Assembly: GCA_022841325.1 (NCBI GenBank)
Contig: JALHRS010000014.1
Coordinates: 1-64,000 of the forward strand
Origin: Lysobacterales bacterium
GTDB taxonomy: Bacteria; Pseudomonadota; Gammaproteobacteria; Xanthomonadales; SZUA-5
Direction: 5' to 3'
DNA: 64,000 bases
Within the stretch, counting starts at the first letter, position 1, and each line of letters starts with the position of its first letter. Shown in pieces: positions 37,171 to 45,684 of this stretch. A program made the translations under genes and the position numbers. Under the pieces are notes generated by a model. The model was not told where the DNA came from and ran no database searches. It saw only the letters and a list, made by a program, of their open reading frames with translations.

Positions 37171-38127
37171 ATGGGCTCGGAGCAACGCAGCGCACGTAAT
37201 TTCTTCGCCGGTCTGGCCTTGGACCGTTCGGCCAGCTGGCGCCGGCATGCCGGTCGTGGCGAGATCGACCTCGACCCTGGCCATGCCCTGTGTTTCTTCA
37301 TCAGCGAACGCGGCGAGATCCTGCTGGCGCAGGACCACGGCCTGGTGACTGCTGCCAGCACCGAAGAGCTGACCGTGGATGCCGAGCGCCGCCTGGCGCT
37401 GGGCACGGTCGAGGGCCGGGTGATTCTGGCATTGGTGGTGGACGACAGCGGACGCGACCGCTGCATCACCGAGCAGCGTCACTGGGTGGATCTGCGGCTG
37501 GCCGCGCAGTCGCTGCCGGTGGCCGAAGCCGGCTACGCGGCGTATGCGCGGGCACTGGTGCATTGGCATCAGCGGCATCGCTATTGCGGGCGCTGCGGAG
37601 CGCCAACGCGGATCGAGGATGGCGGGCACCGGCGCCGCTGCACGCAGGATGCCTGTGCGATGGAACAGTTTCCGCGCCTGGATCCAGCCATCATCGTGCT
37701 GGTCGAGCACCAGGGCCGGGTTCTGCTCGGACGTCAACCCAGCTGGCCGCCGCGCCGCTATTCGGTACTGGCCGGCTTCGTCGAGCCCGGAGAAAGCCTG
37801 GAAGACGCCCTGCGCCGCGAAGTGCTGGAGGAATCCGGCGTGCAGGTGGTGGAATGCGACTACCACTCCTCCCAACCCTGGCCCTTTCCGGCCAGCCTGA
37901 TGCTGGGATTCACCGCCCGCGCCGAGGCCGACGCCCTGAGCTATGGCGATGAGCTGGAGCACGCAGCCTGGTTTTCCGCCGATGAACTGCGCGATGCCGT
38001 GCAGGCCGGTGCGATCCGGCTGCCGCCACCGCTGTCCTTGTCGGCGCGTCTGCTGGAAGACTGGTACCGCGAGCGTTGCGGGCGCGACAGTGCCGAGATC
38101 CTGCCGTCCGGCGATCGCTGGGGCTGA
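37171..38127 (+). CDS. nudC: NAD(+)/NADH pyrophosphatase (RNA deNADding enzyme)
   Basis: The 318-residue protein has an N-terminal NudC domain, a four-Cys zinc ribbon (Cys139, 142, 157, 162) and a C-terminal Nudix domain with the box GFVEPGESLEDALRREVLEE (about residues 207-229), followed by SQPWPFPASLMLGF, the SQPWPFPxS motif specific for NADH pyrophosphatases. It hydrolyses NAD(H) and removes NAD caps from RNA. It is slightly longer than E. coli NudC (257 aa) at the N terminus. A G-rich heptamer array begins four bases after its stop codon. Confidence 0.96.
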   Translation: MGSEQRSARNFFAGLALDRSASWRRHAGRGEIDLDPGHALCFFISERGEILLAQDHGLVTAASTEELTVDAERRLALGTVEGRVILALVVDDSGRDRCITEQRHWVDLRLAAQSLPVAEAGYAAYARALVHWHQRHRYCGRCGAPTRIEDGGHRRRCTQDACAMEQFPRLDPAIIVLVEHQGRVLLGRQPSWPPRRYSVLAGFVEPGESLEDALRREVLEESGVQVVECDYHSSQPWPFPASLMLGFTARAEADALSYGDELEHAAWFSADELRDAVQAGAIRLPPPLSLSARLLEDWYRERCGRDSAEILPSGDRWG

Positions 38128-38130
38128 GGC

Positions 38131-38228
38131 ACGGGGCACGGGGCACGGGGTACGGGGTACGGGGTACGGGGTACGGGGTACGGGGTACGGGGTACGGGGC
38201 ACGGGGCACGGGGTACGGGGTACGGGTA
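38131..38228. repeat. Heptamer array, ACGGGGC/ACGGGGT
   Basis: Thirteen consecutive perfect heptamers start at 38131 and end at 38221, followed by a shortened ACGGGT unit. Unit order is C C T T T T T T T T-like in the centre with a further C C block and a final T, meaning ACGGGGC and ACGGGGT occur in blocks. It starts directly after the nudC stop codon. No matching inverted array is seen downstream. Confidence 0.88.
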
Positions 38229-38250
38229 CGGTAGTCGGCATTCCCTCATC

Positions 38251-38478
38251 GGAGCGTCATTGCGACCCTGGACTTGATCCGGGGGAAGCCATCCAGACGC
38301 ACGGCGCGGATTCCCGGGTTGCTTCGTCGCTACGTTCCTTTCCATGAACCCATATCGTAAGTTGTTGATGCGTCATTGCGAGGAGCGCAGCGACGAAGCA
38401 ATCCAGTGCTTCTGAAGCTGTGCCTCTGGATTGCTTCGCTACGCTCGCAATGACGCCGGGGGGGGGAGTTCATGGCCC
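38251..38478. repeat. R1 elements (one partial, one full)
   Basis: A partial unit (GCGTCATTGCGACCCTGGAC, 38254) is followed by a full element at 38342-38478: CATGAACCCATATCGTAAG, GCGTCATTGCGAGGAGCGCA, then the answering TTGCTTCGCTACGCTCGCAA and TTCATGGCC. The outer CCATGAACCC and GTTCATGG are also inverted. From here to 38752 I see no gene. Confidence 0.8.
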
Positions 38479-38752
38479 GTGCGCAGTGTCGGGGCGAAAC
38501 AGGTGGCTCGCAATGACGCCCGCTGGTCATGCCGGGACTCGGGCTGGCCAGCAATGGCAGACACCGCAGAACCCTCCAATGACCTGATCGCGGTTCTTCG
38601 CGCCTGTTCTGCTTTTCCGTTGCGCATTTTGCGTCTGGCTTCTGGCCACGAACCAACTGATGACAGGATGTCGCGTCGCCGGTCGCGCTCAGGCAGATTC
38701 CCTGATCAAATAGCAGCCTGGAAGCGACCCGCGGATTCTGGAGATTTGGCCC

Positions 38753-39640
38753 ATGACTCTGGCCTTGCTGGCCCTGCTGATGGTTCTGGCTGCCGGTGCA
38801 CTGGCGCCCGAGATGAACCAGTTGCGGCACTTTCTGTGGCTGCGCGGCTATCTGGACTGGCTGACCGAACGTCTGGCCAATCTGGGTCTGTGGAACAACG
38901 AGTTTGGCCTGGCGTTGATCCTGCTGCCTTTGCTTGGCGCCACGGCATTGGTGTCGGCCGCGCTGGATAACCATCTGCATGGGTTGCTGCATTTCGGGTT
39001 CGCACTGGTGCTGCTGTTCTGGTGCTGGGGTCCGCGCGACCTCGACGCTGACGCGCGCCGCGCCGCCACGGCCGAGAACGCCGATCAGCGCCTGCAGGCG
39101 CTGCTTGCGCTGGGAGGCAATCCCGGGGATACCCCGGTGCGTAGCGGCCAGCTGGTGGATGCCGTATTCGGCGCCGGCCTGAGCCGCTGGTTCGCCCCGG
39201 CCTTCTGGTTCATTGCCTTCGGCCCGACCGGGGTGCTCGGCTATCGTCTGACCCAGCTGCTGGCGCAATCTCCCGATCTGCAGGCCCGGTTGCCGGCACC
39301 CCAGGTACAGGCCGCAGTCCATCTGCATGCTGCGCTGGCCTGGCTGCCAGCCCAGCTGATGACCCTGGCGCTGGCGCTGGCCTCGGATTTTGATGCCGTC
39401 GGCAAGGCCTGGCGCGAACATCACGACGCCCACGGTCAGGGCTTCCTGCATGCAGACCTCGGTTTTCTGTCGACCACCGCCCGCGCCTGTGTCGATCTGG
39501 ACGATGAGGAATTCGTCGCCGCCGACGGCGCGCCGATCCGCGATGAGGCGGTCGAGGAAGCCCGGCGCCTGCTCTGGCGGGTGCTGACAGTATGGATGGT
39601 GCTGCTGTCCATCGTGGTCCTGGCCGGATGGGCCAGCTGA
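38753..39640 (+). CDS. AmpE-like membrane protein (CobD/CbiB superfamily)
   Basis: The 295-residue protein has four or five membrane segments (residues 2-18, 46-66, 74-92, 143-160 and 272-292). The stretches LRGYLDWLTERLANLG, DAVFGAGLSRWFAPAFWFIAFGPTGVLGYRL and LAWLPAQLMTLALALA match the AmpE pattern. AmpE is an inner-membrane modulator of AmpC beta-lactamase signalling in enterobacteria, but ampD is not beside it here. The family call is fairly good; the role is inferred. Confidence 0.82.
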   Translation: MTLALLALLMVLAAGALAPEMNQLRHFLWLRGYLDWLTERLANLGLWNNEFGLALILLPLLGATALVSAALDNHLHGLLHFGFALVLLFWCWGPRDLDADARRAATAENADQRLQALLALGGNPGDTPVRSGQLVDAVFGAGLSRWFAPAFWFIAFGPTGVLGYRLTQLLAQSPDLQARLPAPQVQAAVHLHAALAWLPAQLMTLALALASDFDAVGKAWREHHDAHGQGFLHADLGFLSTTARACVDLDDEEFVAADGAPIRDEAVEEARRLLWRVLTVWMVLLSIVVLAGWAS

Positions 39641-39727
39641 ACTGAATCGAGCAGGCCGAGCACCGGTCTCCGGAGCGTCGCGGGGCCGGTGCTATTCTCG
39701 ACGGTCTCTCCATGATGGGTGCTCAGC

Positions 39728-42022
39728 ATGTCGATCTCTGACCAGCTCAAGCAAAGTGCGCTCGAGTACCACCGCCAGCATCCTCCGGGCAAGATCAAGG
39801 TCACTCCGACCAAGGCCCTGACCACCCAGCGCGATCTGTCTCTGGCCTACTCGCCAGGCGTGGCGGCGGCCTGTGAGGTGATCGTCGACGATCCCAATGA
39901 GGCCTCCACGGTCACCGCCCGCGGCAATCTGGTAGCCGTGATCACCAACGGCACGGCGGTGCTTGGCCTCGGCGCCATCGGGCCGCTGGCCGCCAAGCCG
40001 GTGATGGAAGGCAAGGGTGTGCTGTTTCAGAAGTTTGCCGGTATCGATGTCTTCGACATCGAAATCGACGAGCGCGATCCGGACAAGCTGGTCGACATCA
40101 TTGCCAGCCTGGAGCCGACCTTCGGCGGCATCAACCTCGAAGACATCAAGGCGCCGGAGTGCTTCATCGTCGAGCGCAAGCTGCGCGAACGCATGAAGAT
40201 TCCGGTGTTTCACGACGACCAGCATGGCACCGCGATCATCGTCGGCGCCGCGGTGGTCAACGCTCTGCATGTGGTCGGCAAGGCCATCGAAGAGGTCCGA
40301 CTGGCAGTATCCGGCGCCGGCGCCGCCGGCATTGCCTGCCTCGACATGCTGGTGCAACTGGGCATGAAGCCGGAGAACATCCTGGTCACCGATCGCAGCG
40401 GCGTGGTCTACAAGGGCCGCGCCGTGGACATGGATGCCGACAAGGCCCGCTACGCCCGTGACACCGAGTTGCGCACGCTGGCCGAGATCGTCAATGGCGC
40501 CGATGTGTTCCTGGGGCTGTCGGCCGGTGGTGTGCTCAAGCAGGACATGGTCAAGACCATGGCCGCCAATCCGATCATACTGGCACTGGCCAATCCCAAT
40601 CCCGAAATCCTGCCCGAGGATGCACTGGCGGTGCGCCCGGACGCGATCATGGCCACTGGCCGCTCGGATTATCCCAACCAGGTCAACAACGCCCTGTGTT
40701 TCCCGTACATCTTCCGCGGTGCGCTGGATGTGGGTGCCACCACCATCACCGAGCCGATGAAGCTGGCCTGCGTGCACGCCATTGCCAAACTGGCGCGCGA
40801 AGGCGCTTCGGATGTTGCCGCGGCCGCCTACGGCGGTGAAGTCCGCAGCTTTGGTCGTGATTGCCTGATCCCGCAGCCCTTCGACCCACGTCTGCTGGTG
40901 CGGCTGGCGCCTGCCGTCGCCCAGGCGGCGATGGATTCGGGCGTTGCCGTGCGTCCGATCGAGGACATGACGCTGTACCGGCAGCAGCTGAACCAGTTCA
41001 TCTTCCGCACCGGACTGATGATGAAGCCGGTGTTCGATGCCGCCCGGCGGGAACCCAAGCGGGTCGCATTCGCCGAGGGCGAAGAGGAAGTCATGTTGCG
41101 CGCCGTCCAGGCCATCGTCGACGAAGGCTTTGCCCGACCGACGCTGATCGGGCGCCCGGCGGTGATCGAGCAGCGCATCGAAAGGCTGGGCCTGTGGATC
41201 AAGCCGGGCGAGCATTTCGACGTCACCAACATCGATTCCGATCCGCGCTTCCCGGAATACTGGCAGCACTACCATCGGCTGATGGAGCGCCGCGGTGTAT
41301 CCCCGGCCGCGGCCAAGGCGGTGGTCCGCTCGCGCAGCACGGTGATTGCGGCGCTGATGGTCGAGCGCGGCGAAGTCGACGCCATGATCGGCGGCGTGGT
41401 CGGACGTTTCCAGCGCAAGCTCGAGTACTGCCAGGACATCGTCGGCCTGGAAGGCGACATCGAAGCCCCGGCGGCGATGAGTGCGATCGCCTGCGATCGC
41501 GGCACCTTCTTCTTCCTCGATACCTACGTCAACCTCGATCCCAGTGCCCACGAACTGGCCACGGCGACGATCATGGCGGTCGAACGTCTCAAGGTCTTCG
41601 GCATCACCGCCAAGGTGGCGCTGCTGTCGCATTCGAATTTCGGCAGCGAGGACAGCCCCAGCAGCCGCAAGATGCGACAGGTGCTGGATCTGCTGCGCGA
41701 GCGCGCGCCCGATCTGGAGGTAGAAGGCGAGATGCACGCCGACGCCGCCCTGGATTCAGCCATCCGCGAGCGCATCTTCCCGAACTCGCGCCTGACCGGC
41801 CAGGCCAATATGTTCGTGTTCCCGACCCTGGATGCCGCCAACATCACCTTCAACATGGTGCGGGTGCTGACCGGCGGCGTGTCGCTGGGGCCGATCGTCA
41901 TGGGACTGAAGAAGCCCTGCTACGTGCTGACCAATTCGGCGACGGTACGGCGCGTGGTCAACATGACCGCGCTGGCCGTGGTCGAGGCGCAGGTGCGGGC
42001 CAGGCAGCTCACGGAAGGCTGA
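39728..42022 (+). CDS. maeB: NADP-dependent malic enzyme with phosphotransacetylase-like domain
   Basis: The 764-residue protein has an N-terminal malic enzyme domain (about 1-430: [45 protein letters not shown]) and a C-terminal phosphate acetyltransferase-like domain (about 435-764). It decarboxylates malate to pyruvate and makes NADPH; in E. coli MaeB (759 aa) the C-terminal domain binds acetyl-CoA and regulates the enzyme. The ATG at 39728 gives the family start [15 protein letters not shown]. Confidence 0.97.
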   Translation: MSISDQLKQSALEYHRQHPPGKIKVTPTKALTTQRDLSLAYSPGVAAACEVIVDDPNEASTVTARGNLVAVITNGTAVLGLGAIGPLAAKPVMEGKGVLFQKFAGIDVFDIEIDERDPDKLVDIIASLEPTFGGINLEDIKAPECFIVERKLRERMKIPVFHDDQHGTAIIVGAAVVNALHVVGKAIEEVRLAVSGAGAAGIACLDMLVQLGMKPENILVTDRSGVVYKGRAVDMDADKARYARDTELRTLAEIVNGADVFLGLSAGGVLKQDMVKTMAANPIILALANPNPEILPEDALAVRPDAIMATGRSDYPNQVNNALCFPYIFRGALDVGATTITEPMKLACVHAIAKLAREGASDVAAAAYGGEVRSFGRDCLIPQPFDPRLLVRLAPAVAQAAMDSGVAVRPIEDMTLYRQQLNQFIFRTGLMMKPVFDAARREPKRVAFAEGEEEVMLRAVQAIVDEGFARPTLIGRPAVIEQRIERLGLWIKPGEHFDVTNIDSDPRFPEYWQHYHRLMERRGVSPAAAKAVVRSRSTVIAALMVERGEVDAMIGGVVGRFQRKLEYCQDIVGLEGDIEAPAAMSAIACDRGTFFFLDTYVNLDPSAHELATATIMAVERLKVFGITAKVALLSHSNFGSEDSPSSRKMRQVLDLLRERAPDLEVEGEMHADAALDSAIRERIFPNSRLTGQANMFVFPTLDAANITFNMVRVLTGGVSLGPIVMGLKKPCYVLTNSATVRRVVNMTALAVVEAQVRARQLTEG

Positions 42023-42077
42023 CGCCATGCGCTGCACCATTCGGCCATTGATTCACTCGATGGCGGGATAGACAGCC

Positions 42078-43136
42078 TTGGATTCACTGACCCAGATCGC
42101 GCTCGGCGGCACCCTGGCCGCGGCGCTGGTACCACCGGGCCAGCGTCGCCGGGCACTGGTCTATGGCGCGGCGCTGGGCACCCTGCCGGATCTGGACGTA
42201 TTGGTGGGCTACGGCAATGCCGTAGCCGACTTCACCTATCACCGCAGCTACAGCCACTCCGTCATCGTGCTGAGCGCGCTGGCGCCCTTGCTGTGGTGGC
42301 TGGCCCGACGCCTTGATCCACAGCTCGCCCAGGCACCGGGCCGCTGGCTGCTGGCCTTCTGGCTGGCGCTGGTCACCCATCCCTTGCTGGATGCCATGAC
42401 CATCTACGGCACCCAGCTGCTGTGGCCGCTGGACAGCACGCCGTTCGGCGTCGGCAGCATCTTCATTATCGATCCGCTGTACACCCTGCCGCTGTTGATC
42501 GCCATGATCTGGGTGGCGCGGCGACCCTTGAGCGTGGGCGCCGGACGCTCGCTGCCCGTTGCGCTGGCGTTGTCCAGTGCCTACCTCGGCTGGAGCGCCC
42601 TCGCCCAGGCTCATATCGCGGCACACGCGCGCGCCGATCTCGGCGCCGAACTCGGCCCCGAGGCCCAGCTGCTCGCCCTGCCCAGCGCCTTCAATACCGT
42701 GCTCTGGCGCATTCTGGTGCGGGAACCGGGCGGTTATCGCGAGGCCTATTACTCACTGCTGGCCGATCACCGCCCCGGACCCTGGCGGCGCTTTCCCAGC
42801 GCCGACCACCTGGCGCCGGCCCTGTCCGGCCAATGGGCTTTCGAGCGCCTGCGCTGGTTCACCCACGGCTACTACGCCCTGACCGAGCTCGATGGCGAGG
42901 TCCGGGTCACCGATCTGCGCATGGGTTCGGAGCCGGCCTACGTGTTCAGTTTTGCCATCGCCCGCCGCGACGGGCAAGGCTGGACACCGATCGTCAGCGC
43001 GGCCGCGCCACCGCTGCGACCGGTGGGTCGCGCGCTCGGCTGGCTGATCAGTCGCATGGTCACGCCTGGGCAGGCGATGGAGCCGCCCGATGTGGTTCTC
43101 GGCGAAGGCGCAGATCCGGACGCGCGCACCCGCTGA
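42078..43136 (+). CDS. YdjM-type membrane metal-dependent hydrolase (DUF457)
   Basis: The 352-residue protein starts with a TTG codon; the sequence MDSLTQIALGGTLAAAL matches the usual start of this family, and no ATG fits better. The DUF457 core includes GTLPDLDVL, HRSYSHSVIV and THPLLDAMT, which hold His and Asp residues proposed as metal ligands. Four or five membrane spans lie in the first 180 residues; the C-terminal half is probably periplasmic or extracytoplasmic. Physiological function is not known. It lies 55 bases after maeB. Confidence 0.85.
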   Translation: MDSLTQIALGGTLAAALVPPGQRRRALVYGAALGTLPDLDVLVGYGNAVADFTYHRSYSHSVIVLSALAPLLWWLARRLDPQLAQAPGRWLLAFWLALVTHPLLDAMTIYGTQLLWPLDSTPFGVGSIFIIDPLYTLPLLIAMIWVARRPLSVGAGRSLPVALALSSAYLGWSALAQAHIAAHARADLGAELGPEAQLLALPSAFNTVLWRILVREPGGYREAYYSLLADHRPGPWRRFPSADHLAPALSGQWAFERLRWFTHGYYALTELDGEVRVTDLRMGSEPAYVFSFAIARRDGQGWTPIVSAAAPPLRPVGRALGWLISRMVTPGQAMEPPDVVLGEGADPDARTR

Positions 43137-43149
43137 GCGGGACAGAAAT

Positions 43150-43595
43150 GCCCGGCCAGGACAGCGGAAGACTCCGCCCTACGAAAGCTCCGAAGTACGA
43201 GGCTCTTGTAGTGCCGAGCTTGCTCGGCAGGGTCTGCGGCTTTTCGCCACCGACGCAAGAGCACAAGCCCGGCAGAAGCAGCGGAGCAAGCTCCGCACTA
43301 CCAGAGCGTCGGTGTACGAGGCTCTTGTAGTGCCGAGCTTGCTCGGCAGGGACTGCGGCTTTTCGGCTCCGACGCGAGAGCACAAGCCCGGCAGAAGCAG
43401 CGGAGCAAGCTCCGCTCTACCAGAGCGTCGGTGTACGAGGCTCTTGTAGTGCCCAGCTTGCTCGGCAAGGATCTGCGGCTTTTCGCCACCGACGCAAGAG
43501 CACAAGCCGGCAGAAGCAGCGGAGCAAGCTCCGCTTTACCAGAGCGTCGGTGTACGAGGCTTTTGTGTTGCCGAGCTTGCTCGGCAAGGATGTGC
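43150..43595. repeat. 119-bp tandem repeat, about 3.7 copies
   Basis: The anchor GTACGAGGCT recurs at 43195, 43314, 43433 and 43552, exactly 119 bases apart. Each unit contains TGCCGAGCTTGCTCGGCA, a palindromic stem, and AGCGGAGCAAGCTCCGC, a second palindrome. Units differ by a few bases (CGCCACC or CGGCTCC; GCACTACC, GCTCTACC or GCTTTACC), so they are old enough to have diverged. The array starts right after the DUF457 gene and ends about 100 bases before the next gene. Confidence 0.93.
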
Positions 43596-43694
43596 CCATC
43601 AAGTGTTCGCCGCACCTGAACGCTTTCGACCGCTTAACCCCACTCTCCTCCCTGGGGCGTTTCAGTCAGTGAACCCCAGCCGCAGGAGACGGCC

Positions 43695-44462
43695 ATGACC
43701 CCGCGTAAGCTCGTATCACTGTTTGCCCTCGCAGCCGCTGTGTTGCCGACCTTTGCTCTGGCGCAGCGGGTCGAAGTCACGCTCGAGGATCGCACCCTCA
43801 ATCGCAGCATCCCGCTGATCCGTCACCACGGCCAGATGTACGCCGCCGGCGAGCCCGGACACCGCTACGCCATTCGCCTGAGCAATCGCACCGGCGAGCG
43901 CGTCCTGGCCGTGGTCTCGGTCGACGGTGTCAATGTCGTCACTGGCCAGACTGCCAATCCGCAGCAATCCGGCTATGTGCTCGGGCCCTGGCAGAGCACC
44001 ACGATCAACGGCTGGCGCAAGAACATGAGCGAAATCGCCGCCTTCAACTTCGCGCCGCTGCCGGAAAGCTATGCCGCACGCACCGGACGGCCCGACAATG
44101 TCGGCGTGATCGGCGTCGCGGTCTACAACGAGCGCCGCTTCATCCCGCAGTACCAGGAGCCCTACGAGATCTCCAAGAGCGCGCCATCGGCCCGCGATCA
44201 GGCTGCCGGCAGCCGCGCCCCTGAAGCCTACAGTGGCGAGAGCGAGAAGCGCCTGGGTACCGGCCACGGCGAGCGCGAGTGGTCCTACGCCCAGAGCACC
44301 GAGTTCGTCCGCGCCAGCTCGCAGCCCAGTGAAATCAGCGCGATCTGGTACGACAGCCGTCGCAATCTGGTTGCCGCCGGGATCATGCCCCGAGTTCCGC
44401 GCTACTACGCCGGCCGCGGTGACGCCCGCCCCTTCCCGGGCTTCGTGCCCGATCCCTGGTAA
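43695..44462 (+). CDS. Exported conserved protein of unknown function
   Basis: The 255-residue protein has a signal peptide (residues 1-23, cut after ALA). The mature part has NRTGERVLAVVSVDGVNVVTG, LGPWQSTTINGWRKNMSEIAAFNF and a Tyr/Gly-rich tail ending PGFVPDPW. This beta-sandwich-like pattern is found in a conserved family of proteobacterial periplasmic proteins without known function. CAGGAGACGGCC precedes the ATG. It is followed by a strong hairpin terminator. Confidence 0.75.
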   Translation: MTPRKLVSLFALAAAVLPTFALAQRVEVTLEDRTLNRSIPLIRHHGQMYAAGEPGHRYAIRLSNRTGERVLAVVSVDGVNVVTGQTANPQQSGYVLGPWQSTTINGWRKNMSEIAAFNFAPLPESYAARTGRPDNVGVIGVAVYNERRFIPQYQEPYEISKSAPSARDQAAGSRAPEAYSGESEKRLGTGHGEREWSYAQSTEFVRASSQPSEISAIWYDSRRNLVAAGIMPRVPRYYAGRGDARPFPGFVPDPW

Positions 44463-44484
44463 GACCCGCGTTCCGGGTCACTAC

Positions 44485-44511
44485 AAGGCGCCGCAGCGAT
44501 GCGGCGCCTTT
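44485..44511 (+). terminator. Rho-independent terminator
   Basis: A perfect 10-bp stem AAGGCGCCGC-AGCGAT-GCGGCGCCTT followed by TCTGG lies 22 bases after the stop codon of the exported protein gene. The stem is very stable; the T-run is short. Confidence 0.8.
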
Positions 44512-44518
44512 CTGGTTG

Positions 44519-44792
44519 GCGGGGCACGGGGCACGGGAAAAGGCCAAGGGTTTCGAGCTTTTGTGGGGCCAGGCTTTGTCTGGGCGCGTCTCAAGCACCA
44601 GACCAGGAGCGTCCAGACAAGGTCTGGACCCACCAGAGCCCGCGTCATTGCGACCCCGGACTTGATCCGGGGGAAGCAATCCAGGGGCCTGCGGCGATAC
44701 CCTGGATTGCTTCGTCGCTGCGCTCCTCGCAATGACGCCCCGGGGTTTTGTCCCGAGTCCCGAGTCCCGAGTCCCGAGTCCCGAGTCCCGAG
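44519..44792. repeat. Heptamer-bounded composite cassette
   Basis: The left end has two and a half GGGGCAC units (44521-44537) leading into CGGGAAAAGGCCAAGGG and a GTCCAGAC hairpin (arms near 44564-44588 and 44610-44632). An R1 unit follows (44643-44740, GCGTCATTGCGACCCCGGAC with the answering GCTCCTCGCAATGACGC). The right end is six perfect TCCCGAG heptamers (44751-44792), inverted relative to the left array. The right array ends 6 bases from the rsmI stop codon. Confidence 0.85.
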
Positions 44793-44798
44793 TCTCCC

Positions 44799-45632
44799 TC
44801 ACCCGCCATACAAGGCCCGCTTGGGCGCCCCGGTATAGGCGGCCGCCACCTTGGCGGCGCGCGAAGGCGGCATTTCCTCGACCAGCAGGGCGTAGAGGCG
44901 TTTGCCTTCGGCGATGCGCGCGGCGTCGTCCTGGGCCGGTGCGCCGGCGATGATCAGCACGATTTCGCCGCGTTGCTGGTCGGCATCGGCGAGCACGCGG
45001 GCCTGCAGTTCGGCGAGGCTGCCGTCGAGCACGGTCTCGAAACGCTTGGTCAGTTCACGGCCAATGACGGCGCGGCGGTCGGCACCGAAAGCCTGTACCG
45101 CAGCCGCCAGGGTGTCGGCGATCCGATGCGGTGCTTCGTAGTAGATCAGCGTGCGGGTGTCGGCGGCGACCGCTTCCAGCCGGGTCAGGCGTTCTCCGGC
45201 CCTGGCTGGCAGAAAGCCCTCGAAGCTGAAGCGGTCGGTGGGCAGACCCGACACCGACAGCGCGGCGATCAGGGCGCACGCCCCCGGAATCGGGGATACC
45301 GCGAAGCCGGCGGCACGCACGGCGGCGACCAGCCGGTAACCGGGATCGCTGATCAGCGGCGTGCCGGCATCGGAGATCAGGGCCAGTCGCTGGCCCTCGC
45401 GCAAACGCTGCACCAGTGCCTGGGCACGCTCACCCTCGTTGTGCTCGTGCACGGCCAGCATCGGTCTGGCAATGCCGGCATGGCGCAGCAACACGCCGCT
45501 CTGACGGGTGTCCTCCACCAGGATGGCATCCACCGTATCCAGAACCTCGCGGGCGCGGGGCGAAAAATCGCCCAGATTTCCGATCGGCGTGGCCACGACA
45601 TACAGTGTGGCCGGCGCAGTAACACTGGTCAT
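44799..45632 (-). CDS. rsmI: 16S rRNA (cytidine-1402 2'-O)-methyltransferase
   Basis: The 277-residue tetrapyrrole-methylase-fold enzyme methylates C1402 of 16S rRNA. Motifs: LYVVATPIGNLGDFSPRA, LVEDTRQSGVLL, LISDAGTPLISDPG, SVSGLPTDRFSFEGFLP and YYEAPHRI. Length is similar to E. coli RsmI (286 aa). It is divergent from lpoA, with yraN next, a conserved arrangement in gammaproteobacteria. The start codons of rsmI and lpoA are about 50 bases apart. Confidence 0.97.
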   Translation of the reverse strand: MTSVTAPATLYVVATPIGNLGDFSPRAREVLDTVDAILVEDTRQSGVLLRHAGIARPMLAVHEHNEGERAQALVQRLREGQRLALISDAGTPLISDPGYRLVAAVRAAGFAVSPIPGACALIAALSVSGLPTDRFSFEGFLPARAGERLTRLEAVAADTRTLIYYEAPHRIADTLAAAVQAFGADRRAVIGRELTKRFETVLDGSLAELQARVLADADQQRGEIVLIIAGAPAQDDAARIAEGKRLYALLVEEMPPSRAAKVAAAYTGAPKRALYGG

Positions 45633-45684
45633 CTTTCCCCCAAGCTATGATGCGACGTTCATACCGCACGATAGCGCTTTGCTC

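Noticed and set aside
43150-43595. Regular repeats that look like a CRISPR array
   Set aside because: The repeated unit is 119 bp without unique spacers between identical short repeats, no cas gene is near, and each unit is palindromic. It is a plain tandem repeat.
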